NCBI GenBank assembly: GCA_037042185.1
Contig: JAXQJY010000027.1
Coordinates: 3,162,001 to 3,226,000 of the forward strand
Direction of reading: 5' to 3'
DNA from: Sordariomycetes sp. S80-01Y
Lineage: Eukaryota > Ascomycota > Sordariomycetes
DNA length: 64,000 bases
The notes below the pieces were generated by a model. That model was not told where the DNA came from and did no database searches. It worked only from the letters and a program-made list of their open reading frames with translations. The position numbers and the translations under genes were made by a program. Of the stretch, positions 21,384 to 34,281 are shown piece after piece. How positions within the stretch are numbered: the first letter of the stretch is position 1; every line of letters starts with the position of its first letter.

Positions 21384-24300
21384 CTAACTTAGAAACCCTA
21401 TATCCTGGAGATACTTGATGTTACTCCTCATAGCCCTTCGAGGCTTCACAAAGTCATCGAAGACCGAGACTTTTGGCACATCATCGCTCCCTATACAACC
21501 ATCATTGTCGACCAACCAGTCTTTCAAAGGGAACATAGGATGCTCCACTCCCTCGCCACCGATCTGCTCCAGTAGACCTCTAAGCCAACCTTCATGGTCC
21601 AGGATCTGCAGCTCTATGCCACTCTCGGCCAGTAACTGATGTACTTCCCGCAGATACAAGCCGCTGTCGACGTTGACTATAGTCTCCGTCGCGTGTGCTC
21701 CTGGATGCGCAAGACCTGTAAGCAGAATCAGAGATGCTACTGCGTCGACTCCAGCCACTGGTATCCACTTCTGCATGTCTCGCGCACTCACAGAGCCGAC
21801 GCGGACCCATGATTTGATCAGGCGCCAGAGAGCATCGCTCTTTTGCGCTAAGCCCGCTCCTTCTGCCCCAACGATGAAGCCCGGCTTCACAACGACAGCA
21901 TTCGAGTGCTCCATCTTGCGATTAAAGTAATCGATCATTATCTCACAAACAAATTTTGTTTGATCGTAGGCCGGCATGGCAGACAGAGTTTCAGCGAGCG
22001 TTGTCCTCGAAACTTCAGTTGAGTTGAAAGACATGTAACCTCCTGAAACAAAGACGAATCTGGGGGGTTTGATTACCTGCGACATTGCCAGAAGTATCTC
22101 GAAGGTGCTTCCAACGTTCACCCGTTGCAGGGACTCATACTCCGCCAACCAGTTGACGATGGCGCCATTGTGTATGATAAGATCGACCTCTCTCGATGTA
22201 TGATCGATCCCGAAAATTCGAGTCCACTTACTGAGCGATAGACCCATGCGCTCCTTTGATAAGTCCCCTTTCCAAACTTCCACCTTACTAGCACATGACT
22301 GATGGAGCCAGTCCTCGTATTGACAAGCCTCGGCGAGCTTGCTGCGGGCTTCGGCATCATCCAGTCCTCTGACGAGTACAATGACTTTCCTAACCGATGG
22401 TCGTAGGACAATCTGTCTCAGGATGCGATTTCCAAGAAACCCCGTCGCACCTGTTAGAAAGATTGTCAGGCCGGACACTGCGTCGATCATCTCCGTCCAT
22501 CGATGCATATTCCGTAGAAGCTGGGAGTGGTCTTGCGCTCGTGTCTCTGTCGACTTTCGTGCATAGAATTGCTCCAGATGTCGAGTTGTAAGATCCTTCC
22601 TTAACAAGATGCGGCTTGGTATATCTATCCCAAAGGTTTGGCCCAAGGAACGAGCTATCACAGCTGCATCGATCGACGAGAAGCCGAAGGTATAGAGGTC
22701 ATTGTCTCCACTTTCTGGGGCAGCGCAGTCCGATCCCCTTATGCTTCGAAGACAAGCTGTGATACAGGTGTTGATTTTCTTGCCAAAATTTGGAGCAGAA
22801 AGACCTGTCTCCTCTGACGTATCAGGGCCATCTCGTCTCTTTGGAGAACCATGATCTGGCTGTACACCTCGAAATATGTCTTCCAACTTTCTGTAGTCAA
22901 TCTTGCCGCTTTGAGTTAATGGAAGTTTTGAAAGGAGGAGACATTCTGCGGGACAAATATAATCAGGATAACTTTTCCTCATAGAAATTATCCCTTGAGT
23001 TGAATCATCATTGCCTTGATGGACTATCTCAACATGGTCTCGTGGTGTGGTGCCGTGGGAAACGAAAGCGACTAGCCGTGCACTTTCTCGACTGGACACA
23101 ACGATGACTGCACATTCGTATCCAGGTTCGAGGAACTCTCGCAGCTTTGTTTCAACTTCTCCCAACTCCAGTCGTTGACCATTGATCTTAGTCTGTCGAT
23201 CTCTGCGGCCAATGTAATACAAGGCGCCATCCCGGAGGACTTTACCACCGTCCCCGGTTCGATAAAATTCGTGAGGTCCGTGTCTGGTAAACACCCATTT
23301 TTCTGCACTCAGCTCTGGCAAATCGAGGTAGCCCTTCGATATGTCTGGGCCGGCGACGCAGATCTCACCCGCTATACCAGGTAGGCAAATGTGCTGAAGG
23401 TTGGATGGATTCAGAACGTAAACAGGGTTCTTGATAGGAAACCCTATTCTGTTAGGCTCCATGTTGTATGGTGAAATTCTCCCTAAAGTATCCCAGACGC
23501 CCCCTTCAGTGGTGCCGTAAATGTTGTAAAGGTCCAGTATATCAGCCCATCGTTCACAGAGGTCGGAACTTGGACTAGCTCCGCCGATGCAAAGAGTCTT
23601 TAAGCTCACGTCTTCGCCCACGAACCTCTCGCGACACAGGAGATTGGTGATCGCAGGAGTAAGCGTGGCCACGCTCGCACGCATTTCGAAAATGATATCG
23701 GAGATACGAGCGACTTTGTCGACGCTGCGGGGCACGCAAACGCAACCCCCTACAGACAATGGACCGAATATCTCGAAGATGCTCGCATCGAAAGAATACG
23801 ACGCAAACTGCAAGAAACGTGTAGTTTCGTTGATGCCTAGAGCTCGCGAGACGTGTTGTAGGCTTCGTGATATAGCTTCATGGGTTTGAACCACACCCTT
23901 AGGCTTTCCTGTGGAACCAGAGGTAAAGATGATCATTGCATCATCTGCTGGCTGGGGATTGAATAGCATAACTATTCCCGTAGACTGGTCAAAGCTTTCT
24001 GGGATGACAACATTGATATCATCGGTATAATCCGAAGCCCTTTCGCGGTCGGTGAAAAGGATTCTTGCCTTTGTCGCACTGATAATCTGTCTCACAGTCG
24101 ACACTGGCGCACTGATATCAACCGGCGTACATACCGCGCCAGCTCGTAGTATCGATAGCCATACCACCAATGCCTGCAGTGACTGATCCAAGCACAGAAG
24201 GACGCACTGCTGAGGTTCACCGAGAAGTCTTTGGATTTGTGGTGCCAAGCATGACGATGCGTGTTCTAGCTCTCGATAGGTCATTGAACCGTCCCAACTG

Positions 24301-25027
24301 TCGATGGCCTTATTGTTTGGGTGAGTCCTGCATGAGAGTAGGACAAGGTCATGGACGCAAAACCTGTTGTCGACGACAGTTTCAGCAAGAGTATATGCGT
24401 GGTGAAAGCGACTGGTGAAGTCATGTTCCAAAATTCGGCTGTCAGGGTTGTATGAAATCAAGTCGGCAATATCCAGGATCAGTTGTCTGATCATGCTACG
24501 ATCAAGTGTCCCGTCGCTGTTCTCGCTGATATCGAATTTCGTTTGTTCGTCATCGAGCTCAAATGTGATGATTACTTGAGTCTGTAAGCAATTAGTCTTG
24601 AACTCGCGAAACATGCTGTGTCCTAACGTACCTCTGGTTCTAGATTGAGCAATACTTTCATGAAGATTTTGTCCGAATTCCGACACTCAATCTGAGTTCC
24701 TTCATTAGGAACATTAGCAGCTTTGCAAAATCTCCCAGCTTGAAGCCGCAAGTCGTGAAAATCGATGACTTCACTCAAATTGGCCTCGATTAGCTCGGAG
24801 TGCCAAGATGTGCCGACTGGCTCAGAAAGCAGTCTCCATCGGAGCTCGAACGTAACGTGAGCCGACGTGGAAAGATGGTAAAGAGCCACGAGACAAGTAG
24901 CTAGACACTTTGGTGGATCTGACTTATGCTGATGCTCGAACAGTGTTGACGGATTTGCTAATACAAAGGGACCAGGGGGTTCGATCTCACACCAAGTGTG
25001 GGTGCTGTTGCGTATGACCGTAGACAT
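21384..25027 (-). CDS. NRPS-like enzyme: adenylation - thiolation - thioester reductase
   Basis: Exons 24632..25027 and 21384..24581, joined by a 50-nt GTACGT-AG intron, give 1197 residues. Residues 1 to about 200 form an N-terminal extension I do not recognise. The adenylation domain follows: TSGSTGKPKG near 350, YNIYGTTEGG near 485, YRTGDGG near 572, GRRDRQTKINGQRLE near 590 and a core-10-type LTQSGKIDYRK near 690. The carrier domain has FGFSSID near 765, its serine able to take phosphopantetheine. The reductase starts with TGATGFLGNR near 840 and has YDQTK near 1004. No condensation domain is present. Such A-T-R enzymes activate an amino or aryl acid and release it as aldehyde or alcohol. 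The start at 25027 is the best ATG but the N terminus is uncertain. It faces a PLP decarboxylase. Confidence 0.85.
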
Positions 25028-26723
25028 TGGATGTAGATAGATTATCAGCTGAGGAGAGATATTGGAGGTATGGAGGCATGATGTAAATAAAAACCAAAGG
25101 GATCCGCACTTTATAAGAAAGTTGGTGCAGTCCATCATCGCAGCCTGCCGTGGCCCGGAGTAGAAGGTGCGGAGGCATCTTACAGCGTACGACGGTATCA
25201 ACGTTCTCTGGACTTGCGACCCCGCCAAATACCTTCTTTTCATGTTCTGGGGCACCTTATGGTAACAGTGTGGCGTCTCAAGTGAGACAAAACGGCCCGT
25301 TGGCAAAACCCTGGTCCAGACTTGCCCAGACATATGTTATGCATTCGGTTTAGCGTTTGAAGACCTCATGAATGGGCCATCCATCAGAGGACAACAGTGC
25401 AACCAGCTGGAGATCTGCCAACATGACCTGAAGTAGAGTGTCTGTATTTCAAGGATGATAATGAAACGTTTGATCGAGTCAACACGAAAGGGAGAAGAAA
25501 AAACGATGTCTATCACTGTAGATAGTCTTTTGCTTAACAAATGTTCTTTCGAGGAAATCACTTGCCTCGTGTTTTCATACATCACACCTTTTGGGGAGAT
25601 GTCCATGATGTGGGAGAGGTGGATACGACTCATTAGTCACGAGCCTGCCAGCGGTATCTTCGTTTGTTTTCTTGTAGATGATGGTACGATTATGTCGTAT
25701 AGTTCCGACAAGACCGCGCCTATCTGAGACTCTTGAAGTCGTTGACCAATGTTCACAGAGCTTAGATCACGATTCAAGAAGCTTTTCTCCCCATTTCGAC
25801 GAATGGTGTGTCGCCACGACGTCTTTCCCAGACAGCTTAGAATTGCCACTGCAGATCGTAGCCTACGGCGGAACGAAAATGCGTTTTCAAGAGGCCCATG
25901 TAGGAGTTTTGATTTGGTGCGGGCATGTCCCGGCTATCCACAGTATGAGCGGCAATGTCTCATTCGATTTATACCTTTGGAATACGACTATGCATCCTCT
26001 TGGAACATCAACTGAGCGCATGTGAAACTCAACGGGAGCGGCCCGCAACCGAAATGCGGGTTCCCGCGCTTTTCCCGCCACCTATACCAATTGGGCCAAG
26101 CCACTTCACCTTGCGCGAGCATCGGGGACGTTGATCATGAGTGACGCCTTCGTATGTGACCACGGGCCACGCATAAAGCTGCTGCCTATCTGCTACTACA
26201 ACCTTTCACTGGACATTCCTCTCCGTCTGCATCAAAACCTTGGTCACCTATCGACACCAGTCGGATGATTATGCTAGCATCTGGAAAGACGTGTTGACCA
26301 TTGATACAACTGTGAAGCTTTACACGCCCTGCGGGTGAAGTAGGACAACACTTGGCGAGAGATGGATGCAACAGGACTACATCCATCCTCGTTACATTAA
26401 TGACATGACGCGATGAAGCATCCTCTATGTGGCATCGGGGTTCGGACTGGTTCATATCCGTATACCTCATACACTTGCATGCCGTGTCTTTGCATGACAA
26501 GTATGCACACAAGCCGTGTCTCAGTACGCTTCCGTACCGCTTCTTCCGTGCCCTGTGGATCCCAACAGTGAGGCAGATCGCCGATTATGTAGGCTAGCTG
26601 AAGGTTAGTCCAACCCGGGTCGGTGAATTTCGAATCTGGCGTCTTTCTTAAACGACAAGATATAAGATGACACGGATTAGCTCCCTGATAATTTGCTTTT
26701 ATTCTCATATCTAAGCTTCTACG
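25028..26723. promoter_or_regulatory. Divergent intergenic region between NRPS-like and decarboxylase genes
   Basis: About 1.7 kb separates the two divergent enzyme genes. I see no supported gene; a plus-strand frame at about 25750..26015 contains a CPGYPQYERQCLIRF segment vaguely like a zinc-cluster tail but without the needed cysteines. Confidence 0.3.
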
Positions 26724-28335
26724 ATGGGCTCGCTGCTTCCTTCAATAAAGCTGTCGCAGACGGCAACCGATCCTATTACCGTCAAGGATGAAATCATCTC
26801 AATCATAAACAAGGACATTCAACCCCTACAAAATTATGGGAGGTTCGGCTCTTAGAAACACCTTGCCGACACGAATTACTAATTGGCGAAGTTTCGTAAC
26901 TACGGGAATGGACGAGTTTGCGGAAGACCTTCTACTTCACACGTCAGGAAAGAATGCGGCGTGCCAGAACGAATATCGCTCCATCACTGAGTCGACCCCC
27001 CCAGCTTGATAACTGAAAGTACCATCTAACAAGAACAAGGATGTCTGACCGCTGCCTCTCCATCCTAGCAGAGCTGTGGAAGGTAGACACACAAGGTGGA
27101 GCCGTGGGAGCCGTGGGAACCGCGACATCCGGAAGCTCAGAGGCCATATTCTTGGCAATTTGGGCTATGAAATTGCGGTGGCTCACGTGGCGATCATCCA
27201 TTTCGCAGAACAGCGAGGACATTGCAATGCCCCATATTGTTGTTGGCTCCCATGCCCACAGCTCAGTCGCAAAAGGTGCCCTAGCATGTGGCGTTAAGCT
27301 CCGGACAGTCCCAGTCAGGACTGCTTGTGAGTTCACATTCCTCCCTGAAGATTTGGTCGGAATTCTTGACCAGAATACGAGTGGGTTTTCTTTCGCAAAA
27401 TTCTCTGCATAAGCTGACGTTCTTTAGTCGGCGTGGTTCTAATCCTTGGAAACACATACACGGGGAATTTCGATAGCATTGACAAAATCGGGGACTTCAT
27501 CCTAGAACACGCTGAGAACTGCGGACACAGAATACCAATCCATGTGGATGCAGCCAGCGGAGGATTCGTGGTTCCGTTCATGGAGATGAATGATTTCCGT
27601 TGGTCAGACAAGTCTGCATCGCGTTTATCGAGAAGGCTTCTAACTTTGACTCTCTAGGGATTTCTCGCACCCTCACGTAGATTCAATCAATACGTCAGGG
27701 CACAAATTTGGACAGACATTGCCGGCAATTGGCTGGATTCTGTGGCGTAGCGCAGACTGCCGGCCACGAGAGATATTGACATCATCTGACTACCTTTCTG
27801 GCACAAGCGAGAGCTGCAGTCTTTCGTTCTCAAGGTCTAGCAGTCCAGTGGTGCTTCAGTATTTCAACATGGCTCGCTTAGGGTACGCTGGATATCGGAA
27901 CGCCGCGCTATTGGCCCACTCTAGGGCGATGAGGTTCTGGGCTTTGCTAGAGTCGACTGGGTGGTTCGCAAACTGCCAAGCGATCGAGAAGACGAAGCTG
28001 TCAACACCATCCACGCCCATGACTCTTCCCATGGTTGCATTTCAGTTTAGCGAATGGTCAAAGACACAAAATCCCCAGCTTAGCGAGGAGCGGTTGAGCG
28101 ATTATCTGCTGCAAAAAGGTGTCAGCGTTCCATGTACGTGTTCAGAACCTTTCTCCTACACCCGCGTATGCTGACCGCTCCCGAAATAGTTTGTCGCCTA
28201 GCAACAGACACTGGCGATGTTCCTCTTCTTCGAGTGGTTGCTCGCGCGGAGTTGAATGATACGTTGTTCACTAGTTTGTTTCAAAAAATCGTGCGCATTT
28301 GCGTAAGCGAGTTCGGACTCAGGAAATCTGGATGA
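26724..28335 (+). CDS. PLP-dependent group II decarboxylase (glutamate decarboxylase-like)
   Basis: Six exons (26724..26842, 26892..26990, 27040..27380, 27428..27611, 27658..28133, 28190..28335) give 454 residues, all phases consistent. Landmarks of the glutamate decarboxylase family: SFVTTGMDEFAEDL early, RCLSILAELW, ATSGSSEAIFLA, ILGNTYTG, IPIHVDAASGGF, SINTSGHKFG with the PLP lysine, and a C-terminal LLRVVARAE. The N terminus is shorter than in plant enzymes and lacks a calmodulin-binding tail. Substrate could be glutamate or another acidic or aromatic amino acid. Head-to-head placement with the NRPS-like gene suggests it supplies an amine or acts on the same precursor. Two introns use AAG acceptors, which lowers certainty of those junctions slightly. 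Confidence 0.85.
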
Positions 28336-28583
28336 GAGTCAGGCTATGATTTGAATTCGGGTTGTCGATATCTGATTTAGGAAATCAAAGTGCTGCGGAG
28401 GAATTTTTTCATAATCTGATGGTATGTCATAAGTTCACCTACATAAATACCACCATTATCTCCTGTGATATCGCTGCCGGCATTGATCTTGCACCCTCAT
28501 CATTTACCCCACTCTCCTGACCATCTGACCTAGAAATCAGATCATGCGCGCTTTAAAATGAGGTCCATGAGATTCTTCGCCAC

Positions 28584-29601
28584 TCATCTCATCACAGGTG
28601 CAGTAGAGCCGTTGGACTCCGTCCTCGCATGGCTAGCTTGGCCAACCGATCCTGGCGAAGGGAAGTACTTATCGACACGCCTCATATCGGCAGCGGTAGG
28701 TGCTGCCATGACCTTATTTGCCATCTCAAGGTCAGGTGCATCTTGACCAGGATTGGCGGTCTGGTACTCGAGGAACTTGAGCATGCTATAAACACCATAG
28801 GCCAGAAAGGTACCCAAGGTCGGCCCGAGCCAATAGATCCAATGATATCCCGGGAAGCTGGTGACCACATCAGGACCGAAAGATCGCGCTGGATTGATAC
28901 TGGTGCCAGTGTAGTTTGTGCCACAGATGTGGGCAATGAAAACCGAGACGCCGATACCGATGGGTGCAAGGTAGGTCGCGCGGTGCTTCTCGACAGCCAA
29001 GAAGTACACTGTCAAGATGAGTTGAGATGTAAGAAACATCTCCAAGAACAGGCCTCGAACAATGCTCATTCCATCGCTGAGCTTGTTTCCAACTGTTAAT
29101 GGGCCGGGTATGAGGCCATCTGTAACAGCTGCTGCCGCGATGGCAGCCACGAGTTGCGTGGGGAAGATAAAGAGAGCCCGGACTGGTTTGATGGCGCCGA
29201 CTAACACCAAGCCTAGTGTCACCTGGTCGATGTTGTAAGCTTACTGTTCATTGCGAAAGAGCCCAAAATGGATGAGAACTTACAGCTGGATTGAACATCC
29301 CTCCAGTGACACGATAGAAGATCCACACATTGACGGCCAAGGCAGTACCAAAAGATGCAGCAACGTAAAGTAGACTGAATGGTAGTAATTGTGCATCCGG
29401 GTCACTAGGGTCGTTTGTGTTCAACGCCGTCTGAGCGCCAATGAAGGAAAGAAGGAGGAACATGAAGGTTCCGCAGAATTCGCCGGTAATGACAACAAGA
29501 AGGTTGCGTGCTGGATCTGGGAAGATATGTTTCCGGTTACCTTCTTTGTTGTTGTCATTGCTGCGAGCGTTGAAAACGGATCGGAAGTTTGGAAGGCCCA
29601 T
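28584..29601 (-). CDS. Aquaporin / aquaglyceroporin (MIP family)
   Basis: Exons 29284..29601 and 28584..29222, split by a 61-nt GTAAGT-AG intron, encode 318 residues. Both pore loops are intact: MFNPAV, interrupted by the intron after the alanine codon, and SINPARS. Six membrane helices can be traced between residues about 35 and 255, and a hydrophilic C-terminal tail of about 55 residues ends the protein. Moves water and perhaps small solutes across the plasma or vacuolar membrane. The SINPARS loop with FGPDVV after it is of the water-channel style rather than the glycerol NPARDxxPR type, so a water channel is more likely. No functional link to the neighbours is evident. Confidence 0.88.
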
Positions 29602-30766
29602 GGTGACCGAGTAGAGAGATGTGAATGATTCTGAGGTGTTGGTATGAGCTTCTCGGGAGGATCGGTTGGATCGAAGCCACTTCCTCGTCTTGGGACACCG
29701 GGGTTTGCTCGAATACTATATAGACCTGGGCTGGTGATTAGCACGAACACTATTTCAAAGGTCCTCGAAACAAACCCAGTGGAGGAATGTAACAAGAAAT
29801 GAAGACAGCCCAATGATCGGCCGCCGAGGCTGCAACCAAGTGCTGAGGGTGTGTTGCACCAAACCTTACAACGCATATTGACTGAGCGGTGCACTGGAGT
29901 ACGGCGAGTCACTGTCTAGTATCATGAAACAGGTCGTTTCCGTTGCAAAGCTCACCATCCTCAATATACCCCAATCCGTGAATGCCTCAGCTTGACACCA
30001 AGAGCAAGGCCCAGAGAAGGACTTGATGAGCTACTACGCTCAATGACATATCTTTCCTCGGGGAATTAGCTTTCGAATCAAGGTTTACTTTCCGGGTCTT
30101 TGCCTTTCCAGTGACATGCCAGAGACGGATCAAGATGTCAGCCATAGTTGAGACTGATTGCGCGCAGTGGCAGCTGTCAAAGCCGAGACTCGACATCAGA
30201 CTGTCACCAAGCTTTCACCTAAAAGTACAACTACGAAGGCCTCGAATTGATTGGCTTGGCGTTTGGCATGTACGGAGTACAAAGTTTAAATATGGTTTTC
30301 CACGGCACGGTCAGGAGTGTGTGGGGCTCCTCCTCACGGCTAGCTGCCTTTCATTGGCTAGAATCTAGCTAGGAGACCTGGAAATCCTCCAGCGACTTTC
30401 CTCGAGGAAGTTAGAGGACAACGAAACAGAGAGTAATCGCCAGAAAGAGGATGGGCGGAATATGTCGTGATGTCAGGCAAATTGACCGTCTCATCTGGCA
30501 ACGTCAAGGCTTAGCTAGGTAGCAGTGATGGCGATGGCAGATTCTATCGAGCTCGTCTGGAAAATTTGACGGCTGTGGAAGAAGCTGAAGTCGACCTTTC
30601 CATCCAGCCTTTAAAATTCTTGCTCACCGAGTGCTGATCAAACTTCCGGAAGGCAGGCTTCTAGGAGTCAGTGCAATAATCCCGTTTATTTCGTAACTCG
30701 TAATTCCTCGATCTTCGATGCCATGCGGCACACCTGACTCAGCCATCAGCGTTTTTTCATTGATGA
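29602..30766. other. Intergenic region, no gene seen
   Basis: About 1.2 kb upstream of the aquaporin. Open frames are short and without family features. Confidence 0.4.
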
Positions 30767-31536
30767 CTATGAAATCTGTTTTGACCTCCATTCTTCGAAG
30801 CCGAGCTCCAGTGTCGATGGCATCCTTGCAAACAGGGATATCTCCACGTCCTTATCCTTCCCCAATACAGATGCTTTATGGGTGACCTTGTCGACTTGCA
30901 AAAACCCCAAGTTCTGATATAGACGGTTTGCTTGAGGAGATGACTCGAGATAAACCGGAAGTTGGAGCTGCTCCGCCAGGCTGAGTCCCCATTGTGTGAG
31001 GAGCGTTCCTGCGCCTCTTCTCTGATGGCCCGGCTTAACTGCCACAACATGACAATCTTGATATATCAGAACAACAGGCCCACAGTTGGGGATGTGCACT
31101 CACAGATGTGTGGTCTTTTCCCCAAAATATGTCTTCTCTTTTCCCACAATGGCCCCAGCACGCTTTCCGCCCTCTCCCTTTCCGCGCCCTCAAGCCAGGT
31201 CACGCCTGGATCTTCGATCTCAGCCTGGCTGCGCTCCTCAATGAGAACATCCCAAAGGCCCATACCGACTATCTCTCCAGTCTTGGAATCGACACATTTT
31301 ACAGTATACTGCACCTTACTATGCTTCCAGTACTCGAAGGTGCCTTGCGCGTGAAGATCACGAAATTTGTCGTCAATGCCACTCGGAAACAGAATATCAA
31401 GGATCGGTTCTCCTTTGAAAGCTTCAAAATACACATCATAAATGCTCTTGATGTCTGGAATCAAACCTGGCAAGCAGGCTAGGCCCTTGGGTTGGTGCAT
31501 AATGTTGTTATGGTTCGAGGTACGAAAGGAGGACAT
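30767..31536 (-). CDS. GNAT-family N-acetyltransferase
   Basis: Exons 31104..31536 and 30767..31056 give 240 residues. The intron (GTGAGT-AG, 47 nt) lies inside the acetyl-CoA-binding core: HIYCHVVAVKPGHQRRGAGTLL is restored only by splicing, and contains the RRGAG pyrophosphate loop (Q/RxxGxG/A). The C-terminal LYQNLGF is the usual motif B end. Residues 1-140 form an extended N terminus seen in fungal GNAT proteins. It transfers an acetyl group from acetyl-CoA to an amine of an unknown substrate, probably in the cytosol. A second in-frame ATG at 31500 could be the start. No pathway link to neighbours. Confidence 0.82.
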
Positions 31537-34020
31537 TAGAGAAACCTTCCCAAATCAGGAGTACTGCACTTATAATCCTGTGATCCGGTGCCGGTACCGG
31601 GAATTGAGAGACCGGGAATTGAGAGCCTCCATTTTGCAACATGCAGCATAGGCCCGGCTCTCCCGCCCACATAGCTGACAACTGCCGTGATTCACTATGG
31701 AGAGGGAGTTGGCAGCGCGCGAAAGATCGACATCCCGATATCGGCTATTCATATATTGGAGCAGCGCCTTTTTCCACACGGCGCCGGTGATTAGCTGTGA
31801 GTTGATCTGCGCCACCATGTGCGGCGGCGGTAATACCCGATTCGGCAGCGCTAGTTTAGCAACATCGGCAAATACCAAATGCATGGATGGAGTACCTGCA
31901 TTGCAGCAACAATGGCCGCATGAGCACACTGGACCTCCCGGGAAAATCCGTCTCTGCATGTGCCATAGCATGCTTGGGGTGACTTCGGAACTATTGGATG
32001 GGTTTTGTGAGGCTTAATAGGGCCTAGGCGTACTTGTCCCTAAATCCAATTTAAGCTAGCCGCGAATAAGAAAATCAACCTGACGTTCTGTAATGAAAGG
32101 CTGACTCTCGAAAAGAAAATCTGAGTCCTATCCTAAGCTCTATACGGAGGGGATGCATCAGTGGTGGTCGAAATCAGCTTCGCTACAGAATTCGATAAAC
32201 ACGATGCCTGGACCTGCCGGCGCGTCAACCATAATTTTAGATTCGAAGCTCGATGAACTCCCCAGCCCTGGGTCACCAACAGAATAACAACAATCTCTTG
32301 AGTTGCCGCGTATCGTAATCAGACAGCATGTTTTGCTTCGCATCGACAACGCCTTCGTTGTTGAAGCCACCACGTACAATGTTGGTCTATTTAATTATTC
32401 TCTATCTTTACCCTTGCTCCCTTTGCCTCTTTGCCTCTTTGCGTCTAAGTATGCTGAACGTAGTACGCTCGTCGGCTCCTCTCGCGTAAATGACATCAAC
32501 ATGAGGATCCCGATACTTGATTCAAGCAAGTCTTTCGCGTCCCCCGCTACCTTGCTCAGCCTCGGCTGGCTTCTTACGGACGTCTAAGTCAGCTGCGACG
32601 AGCGACCGCTAGGGGCGTACAGGGTCACGGGGACTCTACTACTGTAAAATCCGTGGTCGTTGAGCAGGACTTCAATCTAACTATCTTTGTGGAAGATATG
32701 AAAGTCTAAGCCGATTTTCGCAATCTTGAAGCCCCATAGCCTCTGGTCGTTGGAATGAAGATCACTATCGGTATCAGTATTCGGTACTAGTCACAGTGAA
32801 GAGCACGAGACAGCGCAGATAGTGATAATGAGACAGATTCAACGACCATCCTTTTCCGAGACTCATACTCTGTACTCTCGAAGGACTGGCCCTGAGGGAC
32901 AGTTTGAGCAAAGTTGATTCATCGAGTTCGGCCGGAGATTCTTAGAAGACAAGTTGGGAAGTGAAATGTGCAGTGCGAAGATAGACACCTTCGTCAATGA
33001 AAGCGCCAAAATTGACGCTCTGGGAGTAGGACGAGGAACTCATGATTGTCGGTTATAGAATTTCTCTGTATTAGAGTGTTGAAGTTTGCCTAGAAATGAG
33101 CAGCAACGGTGCCTGAAAAGACCCAGGATCAGGAAATGGTCTGTATACTGCGCAATTACGTACTCATGCACAACCCTTGAGCTATATTGCTTAAGCAGCT
33201 AAGCTTAGACAGACAGATAGGGTGCATTGCATTCGCTCTGATAACCTGCCTCACGCATCTATCTCGGTTCTCAAAAGATCAATGTCGTGTTGAGGTTGAC
33301 AATCTATGAAAGGGGAGAGAAAAAAGCTGAGCAGGGCCGACTCGGGCCGCGTGACACGAGCCGCGTCTTGGTGGAACGGCCCACGAGGAATATTTGTTTC
33401 AATGCCGGTCGTTGGTCGACCACTAGATACCGCTGCCGCCCATATCTGCCCCTTCATCCCAAATTGTTAATGCGTGACAATTGTCTCGTATCCTACTTTG
33501 ACTAGTGAGTACTCGGGCTTCAATTGGAATGTTCAATCAGATCATCGATAGTAATTTAGCTCAGATATCAATGCTGCTAACGTCGTTCTTCAATTTTGAT
33601 CAATCTTCGTAGCCTCGAAGGCCAATAAGTTTCAGCATTGGTGTCACGGCCCAACTCCTCGATTGCCACTAATATTCTAAACGAGTATTCAGGGTGACAC
33701 AAATTCTGAAAATCTGAGATGGCTTGTCTGCTCATGAATCCAGTGAGGTTACCAGAAACAGATGTCCGAGGCAAACTAAAGCATGGCAATATCTCTAGTT
33801 ATCAAAACAGTCCGAAATCGGGCCGAGACGGTTTGGTAGTTCGTGATGCTTTGAAGCAATTATCGAGGTACTTGAGGAGACCCTGCCCATCTTTATAGAC
33901 TGCCCAACAGACCACGTCAAAATAGTACCAATCATCTCCGGCATCAGATCAGAAACATCCTCCCTGATACACCAATCACCACTATTGCAAAGATATTTTC
34001 AAATACCTACTTCATTCATC
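31537..34020. other. Gene-poor region
   Basis: 2.5 kb with no supported gene. A minus-strand frame at 32158..32379 reads plausibly for about 45 residues but has no start, homology or exon partner I can identify. Confidence 0.4.
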
Positions 34021-34281
34021 ATGCATTACCTCAAGGCTCTCTTGCTCGCTGTCCCTTGCCGTCTATGCTTGCGGTGACAACGCTTCCATGCGCGAGAACC
34101 CAGACAAATATGCCAGCGAGACGTACCAGGTCCCCAAGACCAGATGTGACGAGATCGGTGAAGACATCTGCTGATGCTATCACTGGGCCGACGACTACTG
34201 TGATCCCTTCGGCGACAACACACAAAGCTCAAGCACAAGTGCGAAGACCAAGGCAAGGACTGGTACTGGTCTGAGTGCTAA
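34021..34281 (+). pseudogene. Decayed gene for a small cysteine-rich secreted protein
   Basis: The ATG at 34021 opens a signal-peptide-like start (MHYLKALLLA) that stops early in frame. One base shift at about 34050 opens a second frame with VYACGDNASMRENPDKYASE and CDEIGEDIC, which ends at a TGA near 34172; past it the same frame reads CYHWADDYCDPFGDN, and a further shift near 34224 leads to KHKCEDQGKDWYWSEC before TAA at 34279..34281. The succession of cysteine-rich pieces in three frames shows a once-intact secreted protein with two frameshifts and one stop. No credible introns explain the breaks. The family is unknown. Confidence 0.6.

Noticed and set aside
25455-26025. Overlapping plus-strand frames with a CPGYPQYERQ segment, possible zinc-cluster relic
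   Set aside because: The six-cysteine pattern is absent and no start or exon structure makes a coherent protein.
32158-32379. Minus-strand frame of 73 residues
   Set aside because: The start region is low quality and no domain, signal peptide or partner exon was found.
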